A stretch of DNA of 64,000 bases from Amycolatopsis sp. FDAARGOS 1241 (GTDB lineage: Bacteria > Actinomycetota > Actinomycetes > Mycobacteriales > Pseudonocardiaceae), in assembly GCF_016889705.1 (NCBI RefSeq), contig NZ_CP069526.1:8708001-8772000 (forward strand). Direction: 5' to 3'. Below, piece by piece: positions 34,086 to 42,570 of this stretch. A program made the position numbers and the translations under genes. Numbering within the stretch: the stretch's first letter is position 1; the number at the start of each line of letters is the position of its first letter. The notes below the pieces were generated by a model that searched no databases, was not told where the DNA came from, and saw only the letters and a list, made by a program, of their open reading frames with translations.

Positions 34086-34559
34086 ATGACCAGCCACGAC
34101 CCCGGCGAGACCGGTTCGCTCCTGCTGGACGACCAGCTCTGCTTCGGGTTGTACTCAGCGTCGCGCGCGGTGACGTCGCTGTACCGCACGTTGCTCGAGC
34201 CGCTCGACCTCACGTACCCGCAGTACCTCGTGATGCTCGCCCTGTGGGAACACGACAAGCAGCAGGTGAAGGAGCTCGGGGCGGCGCTGAACCTCGATTC
34301 GGGCACGTTGTCCCCGCTGCTGAAGCGCCTTGAGAGGGCGGGGCTCGTCACCCGCGAGCGCCAGGCCGACGACGAGCGCTCCGTGCGCATCACGCTCACC
34401 GAGCAGGGCACCTCGTTGCGCGCGAAGGCCGAGCGGATCCCGCCGCACATCGGCCGCGCGCTGGGCTTCGACAACGACACGCTCGGCCGCCTGCGCACGT
34501 CGATGGACCAGATGACGGAGTCCGTGAACGCCTATCGGGAGGCCATCACCACGGACTGA
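34086..34559 (+). CDS. MarR-family regulator, OhrR-like
   Basis: A 157-residue winged-helix regulator. Near the N-terminus it has LLLDDQLCFGLYSASRAVTS, which matches the OhrR subgroup, where the Cys is the peroxide-sensing residue. The DNA-binding part is KELGAALNLDSGTLSPLLKR, LERAGLVTRERQADDERSV. The tyrosines that hold the Cys in OhrR are partly present (LYRTLLEPL, LTYPQYLV). AGGAGG precedes the ATG. No ohr peroxidase gene is adjacent; instead the divergent gene is an HSL esterase. It may therefore sense organic peroxides or electrophiles and control that esterase. Confidence 0.85.
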   Translation: MTSHDPGETGSLLLDDQLCFGLYSASRAVTSLYRTLLEPLDLTYPQYLVMLALWEHDKQQVKELGAALNLDSGTLSPLLKRLERAGLVTRERQADDERSVRITLTEQGTSLRAKAERIPPHIGRALGFDNDTLGRLRTSMDQMTESVNAYREAITTD

Positions 34560-34612
34560 TCCACCGCGCCGGCGGCGTGGCTAGCATGGGCGCCGAGCCG
34601 AGGAGGACGCCC

Positions 34613-35461
34613 ATGATCGAACGCGACGAGGCGCTGCGCGCCGTCGAGAGCAGCCTGGACCGGCCGTCCGCGGCCCGGATCTACGACTACTTCATCGGCG
34701 GCTCCACGAACTGGGCGATCGACCGCGAGTTCGCCGAGAAGGTCCGCGCGCGCCTGCCGCTCATGGGCGACTACTGCATGACGAGCCGGCAGTTCCTCGG
34801 CCGCGCGGTGCGCCAGTCGGTGCGCGCCGGCATCCGGCAGTTCGTGGACATCGGCTCCGGCCTGCCCACGGCGGGCAACGTGCACGAGATCGCCGACGAA
34901 GAACGGCCGGAGCAGGACGTCCACGTGCTCTACATCGACAACGAGCCCGTGGCGCTCGCGCATTCGCAGATCCTGCTGGCCGACACCGCCGACCCGGAGC
35001 GGCACCAGGCGATCGCCGCGGACCTGCTGCAGCCGGAAGAGCTGTGGGAGCGCGTGATGGACTCGGACGTGATCGACGTCCGCGAGCCCATCGCGCTGAT
35101 CGTCAACGCGGTACTGCACTTCATCAAGGACGACCAGGACCCCGACGGGGTGCTGTCGTTCTTCCGCGACCGAGTCGCCCCGGGTTCGCTGCTGGTGCTG
35201 TCGCAGATGACGAACGAGAACCCCGTGGACGACGAGGAACGCCAAGCGCTGGCGGACTTGCTCGAGTACTACGAGTCCACGACCAACCCCGGGGTCCTGC
35301 GCACGATGGCGGAGTTCGAGCGGTTCTTCGGCGGCTGGCCGCTGCTGGAACCCGGGCTCGTGTACGCGCCGGCGTGGCACCCGGACCGGAACACGGTGTT
35401 CAAAAAGGCTCCGTCGGAGTCGCGCGTGATCGGCGGCGTGGCCCGGAAACCGGCTCTCTGA
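34613..35461 (+). CDS. DUF574 SAM-dependent methyltransferase
   Basis: A 282-residue protein of the actinobacterial 'S-adenosyl methyltransferase' group PF04672 (DUF574). Hallmarks are PSAARIYDYFIGGSTNWAID near the N-terminus, FVDIGSGLPTAGNVHEIA (motif I), VLYIDNEPVALAHSQ and DVIDVREPIALIVNAVLHF. These enzymes are numerous in Streptomyces and Amycolatopsis; natural substrates are largely unknown. ATG at 34613 has GAGGAGG upstream. It is transcribed alone and followed by a small hairpin at 35505. Confidence 0.88.
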   Translation: MIERDEALRAVESSLDRPSAARIYDYFIGGSTNWAIDREFAEKVRARLPLMGDYCMTSRQFLGRAVRQSVRAGIRQFVDIGSGLPTAGNVHEIADEERPEQDVHVLYIDNEPVALAHSQILLADTADPERHQAIAADLLQPEELWERVMDSDVIDVREPIALIVNAVLHFIKDDQDPDGVLSFFRDRVAPGSLLVLSQMTNENPVDDEERQALADLLEYYESTTNPGVLRTMAEFERFFGGWPLLEPGLVYAPAWHPDRNTVFKKAPSESRVIGGVARKPAL

Positions 35462-35504
35462 CGGGTTTCCGTGCGGATCCGGGCCGGGCTCTCGTGCCGG
35501 GCTG

Positions 35505-35526
35505 TCCCGGGTGAACCCACCCGGGA
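35505..35526 (+). terminator. Hairpin after the DUF574 gene
   Basis: TCCCGGGT-GAACCC-ACCCGGGA, perfect 8-bp arms with a 6-base loop, 43 bases after the stop. Confidence 0.55.
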
Positions 35527-35605
35527 TCAACCCTGGGTTTGACGCGGCGGCCCGGCGCAGACGCGAGAGTGGTCCCCAGCCGATTCTCTGCGGAGGGGAC
35601 CGCCC

Positions 35606-36076
35606 GTGAGCAACACCGTCAACATCCTCATCGGACTCGTCGTGCTGGCCTGGCTGTTGTCGCGGCAGGTCCAGAAGCGGCTCGTGCGCGAGGACCGCAA
35701 GCCGACCGTGCTGCTGATCCTGGCGGTCCTCGGCGTGCTCCAGCTGGCCTCCTTCTTCACCGGCGCCACCGCGACCACCACGATCATCCTGCTGCTGGTC
35801 GCGAGTTTCGTCATCGCCGCGATCTTCGGCGTCATCCGCGCGTACACGGTGCGGCTGTGGCGCACGGACGGCCGGCTGTGGCGCCAGGGCACCTGGCTGA
35901 CCGTCGTCCTGTGGATCGTCGCCATCGGCCTCCACATCGGCCTCGACCTGCTGATCGACCACAACGGCGCCGCGAAGGGCCTGAGCGGCGCCTCGATCAT
36001 GCTCTACCTCGCCGTCTCCCTCGGCGCGCAGCGGCTCGTGGTCCAGTCCCGCGCCAACCACGTCACCGCGGCCTGA
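35606..36076 (+). CDS. Small integral membrane protein (DUF1453-like)
   Basis: A 156-residue membrane protein with four to five hydrophobic helices (about 4-18, 34-52, 56-78, 96-115, 127-142). It has a basic loop (RQVQKRLVREDRK) after the first helix, resembling CcdC/DUF1453 proteins. No catalytic motif was seen. The GTG start is supported by GCGGAGGGG. It is convergent with the patatin gene, 10 bases apart. Its function is unknown. Confidence 0.7.
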   Translation: MSNTVNILIGLVVLAWLLSRQVQKRLVREDRKPTVLLILAVLGVLQLASFFTGATATTTIILLLVASFVIAAIFGVIRAYTVRLWRTDGRLWRQGTWLTVVLWIVAIGLHIGLDLLIDHNGAAKGLSGASIMLYLAVSLGAQRLVVQSRANHVTAA

Positions 36077-36086
36077 AGGTTCAGAC

Positions 36087-37025
36087 CTAGGACGCTTCCC
36101 TCAGCAGCTCCAACGCCGAGTACACCGCCTCGCGGCCCAGCTCCACCGCCCGGCGCAGCACGGCCGGGTCGCGTTCGAGGGCCACGACGTCCGGGGAGCC
36201 GGCCGGGGGACGGACGCTGGCGAGGCGGGGGTCTTCGCGCAGGAGTCGCTCGTCGTCGAGGTCGCGGGTGTACTGAGCGCGCCAGGCCTCGATGGTGCCG
36301 GGCGCGTGGCGGCGCAGGAACCGCGGCACGACGACGTCCTGGACGCGCGGCGGCGGGGCCGGGAGTTCGTCCTCGCGGCGGGTGCGCAACACGAGCACGT
36401 CCGTGGCGCCCTGGTCCAGAGCGGTGCGAAAGGGCAGCGGCTCCGCCACACCCGCGTCGACAAAACGACGCCCGCCCATCGCGATGGGCGGGCCGGCGAG
36501 CACCGGCATGCACGAAGAAGCGGCGAGGGAAACCTTGATGTCCGCCACGGTCGTGATGAACGGGTGGAGGTCGGTGGACTTGCCCGTGGCCGCGTCGGTC
36601 GCCAGCGGGTGGAACGTGACCGGGTTGGCGAGGATCGCCGGGAAGTCCATGGGTTCCAGCACCGAGTAGACCTGGTGCACCAGGTAGTCCAGATCGATGA
36701 CGGACTTGCCGCGCAAGGTGTGGAGCGGGTTGATGATCCGGCGCATCACGGTGGGGTTCCACCACGTGCGCACCCCCGTCTGCGATCGCCCGCACAGCAG
36801 CCACGCGGCGTTCAGCGCGCCGGCCGACGAGCCGTAGACCGCGTCGAACGCAGGCGTCGCGCCGAGTTCGTCCAGGGCGAGGACCATGCCGCTGGAATAC
36901 GTGCCGCGGCTGCTGCCGCCTTCGATCGCGAGGACGAGCCGGCGGTCGTCGGTGCGCTCACCCGGCAGACTGCCCGACGCGATGCGCTCGTTGATCAGCT
37001 CCAGTACCGGGTGCACGATGTCCAT
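36087..37025 (-). CDS. Patatin-like phospholipase
   Basis: A 312-residue patatin-family lipid acyl hydrolase. The oxyanion loop is LAIEGGSSRGTYSSGMV, the nucleophile motif G-x-S-x-G is AVYGSSAGALNAAW, and the Asp of the catalytic dyad lies in FVDAGVAEPLPF (DxG). There is no signal peptide, so it acts in the cytoplasm or is delivered otherwise. The chosen ATG follows CCAGG only; the frame is open further upstream but there it overlaps the padR remnant and looks non-coding. The dyad is intact. It probably hydrolyses phospholipids or other acyl esters. Confidence 0.85.
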   Translation of the reverse strand: MDIVHPVLELINERIASGSLPGERTDDRRLVLAIEGGSSRGTYSSGMVLALDELGATPAFDAVYGSSAGALNAAWLLCGRSQTGVRTWWNPTVMRRIINPLHTLRGKSVIDLDYLVHQVYSVLEPMDFPAILANPVTFHPLATDAATGKSTDLHPFITTVADIKVSLAASSCMPVLAGPPIAMGGRRFVDAGVAEPLPFRTALDQGATDVLVLRTRREDELPAPPPRVQDVVVPRFLRRHAPGTIEAWRAQYTRDLDDERLLREDPRLASVRPPAGSPDVVALERDPAVLRRAVELGREAVYSALELLREAS

Positions 37026-37077
37026 CCTGGCCGGTTCACGCGATTCGTCGACCCGATTTGCCCCACCCGGCGGGTGA

Positions 37078-37345
37078 GGCTGTCCGAACACTCGGGCTCG
37101 GCCTACGAGCTCGCGCGCCGCTTCGAGAAGTCGATCGGCCTGTTCTGGAGGGCGGCCGGACGAGAAGGTCCACACCGTCAGCGCCGAAGGCCGCGCCAAG
37201 CTGCGGCGGTGGCCGGCGGAGCCGAACGCCGTCAGTCGGACCGCAGAAGCTGGCGGTGAAGCTGCGCGGCGCTTCCTTCGGCAGCGAGAAGGCCATCGCC
37301 GAAGAGCTCGCCCGCCACCTCGCCCGGCGAGCACGCCGGGACCCG
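37078..37345 (+). pseudogene. Remnant of a PadR-family regulator
   Basis: Broken pieces in different frames on the plus strand: LSEHSGSAYELARRFEKSIG-LFWRA (the PadR winged-helix start; intact relatives continue with THQQIY), then RPDEKVHTVSAEGRAKLRRW, then LAVKLRGASFGSEKAIAEEL-ARH, the usual C-terminal coil. The central recognition helix is missing and at least two frame changes are needed. It directly precedes a decayed fadH. PadR-fadH pairs are common in actinobacteria, so both were once one unit. It is non-functional. Confidence 0.72.
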
Positions 37346-37905
37346 ATGACGCCGTACCCGCACCTGTTCGAACCACTCGACCTGGGCTTCAGTCGCCAAC
37401 TGCGCCGCGCTCGCCCGGGAAGCGGGGGGTACGCCGGCGTCGGCTCCGAGGGTTACCTGATCAACCGGTTCGTGGCCGAGCGCACCCACAACCGCACCGA
37501 CGCCTGGGGCGGCTCGGCGGCCCACGGCGAGGCTGCGCCGGTTCGCCGTCGAGATCGTGCGGTGCCAGACCTGGGACGACGTCGTGGCGCCGGCCCGCGA
37601 GGTCGAAGCCGCGGGCGCGACGATCATCAACACCGGCATCGGCTGGCACGAGGCAGGACGTGGAGCGGATTCGCGGTCAGGTACGAGCGGATCGACGACG
37701 CAGGACTCCACGTGACCGTCGACGGGAAACCGCGGCTGCTGGAAGTGGACACCGTGGTGGTCCGCACCGGTCGGGACCCGTGCGGGACGTGGCTTCGGCG
37801 CTGCGTTCGACGCCCGTGCACCTCGTCGGTGACGCCGACGTGGCCGCCGAACTCGTCGCGAAGCGCGCGATCGGCCAGGGCACGCGCCTGGCGGCCGCGC
37901 TGTAG
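37346..37905 (+). pseudogene. Remnant of 2,4-dienoyl-CoA reductase (FadH-like)
   Basis: Begins MTPYPHLFEPLDLGF, the typical N-terminus of actinobacterial NADPH-dependent 2,4-dienoyl-CoA reductases (about 670 residues). After a large deletion come GSEGYLINRFVAERTHNRTD-AWGG, RRFAVEIVRCQTWDDVVAPA, EVEAAGATIINTGIGWHEA, then YERIDDAGLHVTVDGKPRLL and the end VHLVGDADVAAELVAKRAIG-QGTRLAAAL with a stop at 37905. These pieces lie in three frames, and less than a third of the enzyme is left. It is clear gene decay by several deletions, not a sequencing slip. Confidence 0.82.
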
Positions 37906-37926
37906 CCGGTTGCGCCCACTGGCAGG

Positions 37927-38904
37927 ATGAGGCCCGTGCGAGATGTGTGCGTGATCGGGCTCGGGCTCATCGGCGGGTCGCTGCTGCGCGCGAGCGTGGC
38001 GACCGGCAGGACGACGTGGGGCGCCGCGGTGTCCGAAGTGGACGCCGACGCCGCGAGCCGGGCCGGCTACGACGTGACCACCGACGTCGAGGCGGCCCTG
38101 CACCGCGCCGCGGCCGATGACGCGCTCATCGTGCTCGCCGTGCCGCTGCCCGCGATCGAGAACCTGCTGCGGCTCGTCGCCCAGCACGCTCCGCACTGCC
38201 TGCTGACGGACGTCGTCAGCGTCAAGGCCCCGGTGCTCGACGCCGTGCGGCGGCGCGCGCCGTACACGCGCTACGCCGGCGGCCACCCGATGGCCGGCAC
38301 CGCGGAATCGGGCTGGCGCGCGGGCGACGCGGCACTGTTCAAGGACGCGGCCTGGGTCGTGGGCGTCGAGGAGGACACCGACCTCACCGCGTGGGCCGAG
38401 GTCACGCGGCTGGTGCTCGACGTGGGTGCCGTCGCCGTGCCGTTGCCCGCCGATTCGCACGACGAGACCGTCGCGCGGATTTCCCACCTGCCGCACCTGT
38501 TCGCCGCCATCCTGGCCACCATCGGCGCCGAAGGCGGCCCGCTCGCGATGTCACTGGCCGCCGGCTCGTACCGCGACGGCACCCGCGTGGCCGCCTCCAG
38601 CCCGGAACTGGTCCGCGCCATGACCGAAGGCAACCGCGACGCCCTGCTGCCCGTCGTCGACGAAGCCCTCGGCCGCCTCGGCGCGGCCCGCGGCTCGCTC
38701 GCCTCCACGGGCGGTCTCGCCGCGACCATCAAGGCGGGCCACGAGGGTTCGCTGGCCTTCGCCGCCGCCCGGGGAACCGTCCGGTCGGGCGTGCGGATCA
38801 CGCTCGACGCCCCGGACGCGCGCGACGCGTTGATCGGTGTCGGCGAGCGAGGTGGGCGGATCACGGGGCTGGTGGACGGGGTCGCCGTCGGCGAGGTGAA
38901 CTGA
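37927..38904 (+). CDS. tyrA: Prephenate dehydrogenase
   Basis: A 325-residue TyrA-family enzyme. The Rossmann loop is CVIGLGLIGGSLLRAS, followed by LIVLAVPLPAI and DVVSVKAPVLDAV. The substrate motif is AGGHPMAGTAESGW, with HDETVARISHLPHLFAA in the helical C-terminal domain. It oxidatively decarboxylates prephenate to 4-hydroxyphenylpyruvate in tyrosine synthesis, or acts on arogenate. No chorismate mutase or ACT domain is attached. It starts 21 bases after the fadH remnant and appears intact. No other aromatic amino acid gene is near. Confidence 0.9.
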   Translation: MRPVRDVCVIGLGLIGGSLLRASVATGRTTWGAAVSEVDADAASRAGYDVTTDVEAALHRAAADDALIVLAVPLPAIENLLRLVAQHAPHCLLTDVVSVKAPVLDAVRRRAPYTRYAGGHPMAGTAESGWRAGDAALFKDAAWVVGVEEDTDLTAWAEVTRLVLDVGAVAVPLPADSHDETVARISHLPHLFAAILATIGAEGGPLAMSLAAGSYRDGTRVAASSPELVRAMTEGNRDALLPVVDEALGRLGAARGSLASTGGLAATIKAGHEGSLAFAAARGTVRSGVRITLDAPDARDALIGVGERGGRITGLVDGVAVGEVN

Positions 38905-39015
38905 CCCCGCCCGCGCTGACCCGGAAGGACTGATCCGGGATATTGCCGGAGTTGCCGGAGCCGTCCGTTGTGTGACGATGGACGTGGATCGATTCCGGGA
39001 TTGGGGAGCGAAGAC

Positions 39016-39240
39016 ATGGGCATCAACTTCGACGAGCTCAAGAACAAGGCCGCCGACGCCCTGCGGGACAACAGCGGCAAGATCGAGGACGGTCTCGACA
39101 AGGCGGCCGGCTTCGCGAAGTCCAAGATCCACGGCCACGACTCGCAGATCGACGGCGGCGTGGAGAAGGCCAAGGACTTCCTGGGCAAGCTCGCCGGCAA
39201 GCCCGACGAGGACGGCGAGCAGCCCCCGCAACAGCAGTAG
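39016..39240 (+). CDS. Rv0909/MT0933-like antitoxin-type small protein
   Basis: A 74-residue, highly charged, helical protein beginning MGINFDELKNKAADALRDNS and containing GLDKAAGFAKSKIHGHDSQID. This is the pattern of the MT0933/Rv0909 'antitoxin' family (also called CsbD-like in loose usage). A GGGGAG site precedes the ATG. No toxin gene (such as Rv0910-type SRPBCC) is directly adjacent, though a 150-residue SRPBCC protein is encoded at 41282. It ends in a Glu/Gln/Pro tail. A toxin-antitoxin role is therefore unproven; a stress-induced small protein is an alternative. Confidence 0.75.
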   Translation: MGINFDELKNKAADALRDNSGKIEDGLDKAAGFAKSKIHGHDSQIDGGVEKAKDFLGKLAGKPDEDGEQPPQQQ

Positions 39241-39247
39241 CAAGTCC

Positions 39248-41209
39248 TCAGGTGCGCCGGTGGTACGGCAGGAACCGGCGCACCAGCCCGAGCGGTGCGC
39301 TCTCCACCAGGTCCGGGCCGCGCACGGCGTCGAACGTCGACCCGAGCTGGTCGACGACACCGGCGAGCTGGGCGCTGTCGGGCAGGGGTACGGACGCGGG
39401 TTCGCGTTGCTCGCGCACGGCGGCCGCCAGCTCGGCCAAGGCGTCCGTGAGCAGCGTGATCTCGGCCGGAGACGGGGCCGGCACGCCGCGCCCCAGCGTC
39501 ACCCCGACCTCGGTCACCGCGTCCGTCACCCGCTCCAGCCCCGCGATCACCGGCCACCACGCGACGGCGTGGCGTCCGGCCGGCGAGGGCTCCACGATCA
39601 CCTGCTGGAACGCCGTGCGCAGGTCCGCCAGCGCCCGGTAGGCGGCCCGCCGGGCGCGCGAGCGGGCCAGTCGCGCCTCACTCGTGGAGGTGAGCACCAG
39701 GGCGGCCCGCACGTAGGCGGCGACGGTGTCGAAGCTGTCGGCCAGCCGGCCCCCGACCTTCGGGCGCCGGGAGCCCGGCCAGAGCAGGTAGCCGATCAGC
39801 AGCACGATCACGCAGCCGGTGACGGTGTCCACGAGCCGCGCCACCACCACCGGCCAGCTGCCCGTCTGCGCGAGGTCCATCTGCAGGATGATCAGCGGCG
39901 TCACGAAGGTGCCGAGCATCCCGTAGTTGCGCACCTTCCCCACCGCGGCACCGCCGGCGAACAGCGCGATCAGCACCACGAGCACCCAGCCGCGCGCGCC
40001 GATCGCGAGCACCACGGCGCCGATCCCGACCCCCGCGATCGTGCCCATGCCGCGCAGCACCGCACGGCCGAACACCGAGCCGAAGTCCGGTTTCAGCACG
40101 ACGCCGACCGTCAGCACGATCCAGTACGACCGTTCGAACGGCACCAGCAGCGCCACGAACTCGGCCACCGCCACGCAGACGGTCAACCGCAGGGCGGCCA
40201 CCCAGGTCAACGGGCCGGACGCGAGCGAGCCGAGCCAGTCACGGAAACGCCGCCACGGCGAGACGGGCTTGCGGCGCTGGCGGTCGTCACCCTTTTCGAT
40301 GCGCGCGAGGCCGGCGTAGAGCGCGGACCCGACCGGGTCGAGGTCGTCCTCGGGCATCGGCGGCGGCGCGGGCAGCGGCTGGGTCGCGAGCACCGACGCG
40401 GCCACGGCCGTGAGGTAGTCGATGACTTCCCGCGGCGGCCGGTGCCCCGCGTTGACCATCGCCACCGACGCTTCCACGGCCGGCGTCGTCGCGGACAGCT
40501 GGTTGAGCAGCTGCCGGTACGCCGCGTCGCGCCCCGACAGCCACGAGCGCGCGGTCAGCAACCGGTCGTAGGCCGTGCTCATGGCCGTGGTCAGCTGGTT
40601 GCGGGCGACGCGCGACGTCGGCTCGTCGGTGGCCGAGAGCATGGCCGCGAGTTCGATGTAGACGTGCGCGACCGCTTGGCGTTCGGGGCTCGTGCCGCGG
40701 ACCGTCCACGTCACGAGCGCCACGAACAGGCTCCACGCCGCGCCGAGGCAGAAGAAGCCGAACAGCTCCTCCACCTTCAAGCCGGTCGCGTGCTGCGCGG
40801 TGCCGAGCACGCAGAACACGAACATCTGCAGCGCCGCCACCGATGCGTTGCTGCCGGCCGCGCTGATCAACGCGGACACCGCGGCGATCACGATCACCGC
40901 CGGGATCGACCACGCCGGCAGGCCGCCCGTCAGCAGGCCGACGAGGTACCCGGCGGCGGCCGCGAGCGTCGCGCCGCCCAACCGGCGCGCGCGGTAGCGG
41001 TACGGCCCGGCGGCCTCGGACAGGACGACGGGCAGCGCGCCCGTGGAAATGAGGGCGCCCACGCTGATGTCGCCCGCCGCGTACGCGACGGCCAACGGCG
41101 TGGCGAGCGCGACGACGGCGCGCGCGACCATGTTCCACGGGATCGGGACCGGTTTCGACCGGAGGAGCTGGACCAGCCAGTGGGGTGCGGCGAAGTCGGG
41201 GCGGCTCAC
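39248..41209 (-). CDS. FUSC-family transporter
   Basis: A 653-residue membrane protein with two blocks of about six helices (residues about 28-170 and 335-490), separated and followed by long cytoplasmic helical regions. This is the YccS/YhfK/AaeB-type FUSC (fusaric acid resistance) layout. The second block holds the conserved 'FERSYWIVLTVGVVLKPDFG' and 'RGMGTIAGVGIGAVVL', the FUSC core motif. Relatives export aromatic carboxylic acids or act on lipids. It is convergent with the small antitoxin-like gene (7-base gap) and divergent from the SRPBCC gene. The substrate is not known. Confidence 0.87.
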   Translation of the reverse strand: MSRPDFAAPHWLVQLLRSKPVPIPWNMVARAVVALATPLAVAYAAGDISVGALISTGALPVVLSEAAGPYRYRARRLGGATLAAAAGYLVGLLTGGLPAWSIPAVIVIAAVSALISAAGSNASVAALQMFVFCVLGTAQHATGLKVEELFGFFCLGAAWSLFVALVTWTVRGTSPERQAVAHVYIELAAMLSATDEPTSRVARNQLTTAMSTAYDRLLTARSWLSGRDAAYRQLLNQLSATTPAVEASVAMVNAGHRPPREVIDYLTAVAASVLATQPLPAPPPMPEDDLDPVGSALYAGLARIEKGDDRQRRKPVSPWRRFRDWLGSLASGPLTWVAALRLTVCVAVAEFVALLVPFERSYWIVLTVGVVLKPDFGSVFGRAVLRGMGTIAGVGIGAVVLAIGARGWVLVVLIALFAGGAAVGKVRNYGMLGTFVTPLIILQMDLAQTGSWPVVVARLVDTVTGCVIVLLIGYLLWPGSRRPKVGGRLADSFDTVAAYVRAALVLTSTSEARLARSRARRAAYRALADLRTAFQQVIVEPSPAGRHAVAWWPVIAGLERVTDAVTEVGVTLGRGVPAPSPAEITLLTDALAELAAAVREQREPASVPLPDSAQLAGVVDQLGSTFDAVRGPDLVESAPLGLVRRFLPYHRRT

Positions 41210-41281
41210 GCACCCATCTTGACCTACGCTGAGCCCCTGAGCTTAATTATCATTCTGTCAACAAGCTGGAAAGGGCCTTAG

Positions 41282-41734
41282 ATGCCAGGTCGCAGGTACT
41301 CGTTCGAAGTCAACCGCGTGAGCACCGCGCCGCCCGAGACGCTGTTCCGGCTGGAGACCGAAGGCCCGCTGTGGTCGACGTGGGGGCGGCCCCTGATCGT
41401 GCAGGCGCGGTGGGCGCGCCGCGGCGATGACAACCCGAGCGGCGTGGGCGCGGTCCGCGAAGTCGGCCTCTGGCCGGTGCTGCTGCGCGAAAGGACGGTC
41501 GAATACGAACTCGACCGGCGCCACGTCTACACGTTCGCCGGATCCGGGCTGGTGCGGGATTACCGCGCGGAGGTGTTCTTCACCCCGAACGCCGCGGGCG
41601 GCACGGATCTGCGCTGGACGGGTTCCTTCACCGAGTTTGTGCCCGGGACCGGGCCCCTCGCGCTCGCCGCGCTGCGCACCGCGATCCGGTTCCTCTCGGC
41701 GCAATTGGTCAAAGCGGCCGACACCGGGCGCTGA
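41282..41734 (+). CDS. SRPBCC-family protein
   Basis: A 150-residue START/SRPBCC-fold protein: RYSFEVNRVSTAPPETLFRL at the start, then 'GAVREVGLWPVLLRERTVEYE', 'HVYTFAGSGLVRDYRAEVFF' and 'GTDLRWTGSFTEF', ending in a C-terminal helix. Such small proteins bind hydrophobic ligands. Upstream (41210-41281) an AT-rich stretch with TTGACC and TTAATTAT spaced 17-18 bases apart is a reasonable sigma-70-type promoter. It could in principle partner the small MT0933-like protein at 39016, since the M. tuberculosis Rv0910 toxin is an SRPBCC protein, but the two are 2 kb apart on either side of the FUSC gene. Confidence 0.75.
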   Translation: MPGRRYSFEVNRVSTAPPETLFRLETEGPLWSTWGRPLIVQARWARRGDDNPSGVGAVREVGLWPVLLRERTVEYELDRRHVYTFAGSGLVRDYRAEVFFTPNAAGGTDLRWTGSFTEFVPGTGPLALAALRTAIRFLSAQLVKAADTGR

Positions 41735-41802
41735 CCACGTGCGCTGGGCCACAGCGGTTGAACTCGGGCCGTCGTGCGGACGTCTCCCCCGGTGTGATCC
41801 GC

Positions 41803-42570
41803 ATGGTGAAGCGCTCGGCCGGGCTGGCAGCACTGTTCGCACTGGCGACGTTCGTGGTGTCCTGTTCAGGGCCGGCGCCGGCGCCCGTGCCGCCCAGCCA
41901 GGCGAACCCCGCGCCCGGCGCGCAGCACCCGACCGGGCCGCCCGCGCCGTACGCGTTCGGGACGGCGCAGCAGAAGGCGCCCGCGATCGCCGACGGGAAG
42001 GTCGGTGTGGTCCACCGGATCACCACGACCAAGCCGTACGTCTTCATCACCATGGACGACGGCGCCGTGAAGGACCCGTCGGCGCAGGGCTTGATCCAGC
42101 AGTCGGGCGGCCACCCGGTGCTGTTCCTCAACCAGAAGTACGTGAAGGGCCACGAAGCGTACTTCAAGTCCATTCTGGACTCGACGGGCGCGGTGCTGGG
42201 CGACCACACGGTCGACCACCCGAACCTCAAGGGCAAACCGCTGGCGTTCCAGCAGAAGGAAATCTGCGACGACGCCGACGACTTCCAGCGTGAGCTCGGC
42301 GTGCGGCCCGTGCTGTTCCGCCCGCCGTTCGGCAACTACGACCAGAACACCCTGCACGCCGCCACGTTGTGCGGCATGCGCGCCGCCGTCCTGTGGAGCG
42401 CCGCGGTGAACGACGGCCACGTGCAGTTCCAGGTCGGGAACAAGCTGCGGCCGGGCGACATCGTGCTCATGCACTTCCGCAAGACGTTCAAGGAAGACTA
42501 CGAAGCGTTCCTCGCGCAGGCGAAGAAGGACGGCCTGACGCCGGTGCCGCTGGCGGACTTCCTGGCCTAA
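41803..42570 (+). CDS. Polysaccharide deacetylase-family lipoprotein
   Basis: A 255-residue exported protein. MVKRSAGLAALFALATFVVS with lipobox VVSC, then a Pro/Ala-rich linker and a NodB-type domain. Motif 1 is FITMDDGAVKD (Asp-Asp pair), motif 2 GDHTVDHPNL (HxxxH-type metal site), motif 3 RPPFGNYDQ, with a C-terminal DIVLMHF. The metal triad Asp-His-His is intact. It should de-N-acetylate a cell-wall or capsular glycan outside the membrane. The ATG at 41803 is chosen because it gives the best signal; a GTG two codons upstream is possible. It is convergent with, and overlaps by 4 bases, the CHAT gene. Confidence 0.85.
   Translation: MVKRSAGLAALFALATFVVSCSGPAPAPVPPSQANPAPGAQHPTGPPAPYAFGTAQQKAPAIADGKVGVVHRITTTKPYVFITMDDGAVKDPSAQGLIQQSGGHPVLFLNQKYVKGHEAYFKSILDSTGAVLGDHTVDHPNLKGKPLAFQQKEICDDADDFQRELGVRPVLFRPPFGNYDQNTLHAATLCGMRAAVLWSAAVNDGHVQFQVGNKLRPGDIVLMHFRKTFKEDYEAFLAQAKKDGLTPVPLADFLA

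Noticed and set aside
37058..37930. A 290-codon plus-strand open frame as a single gene
   Set aside because: It contains pieces of two unrelated decayed genes (PadR, FadH) joined with noise, so it is not a functional protein.
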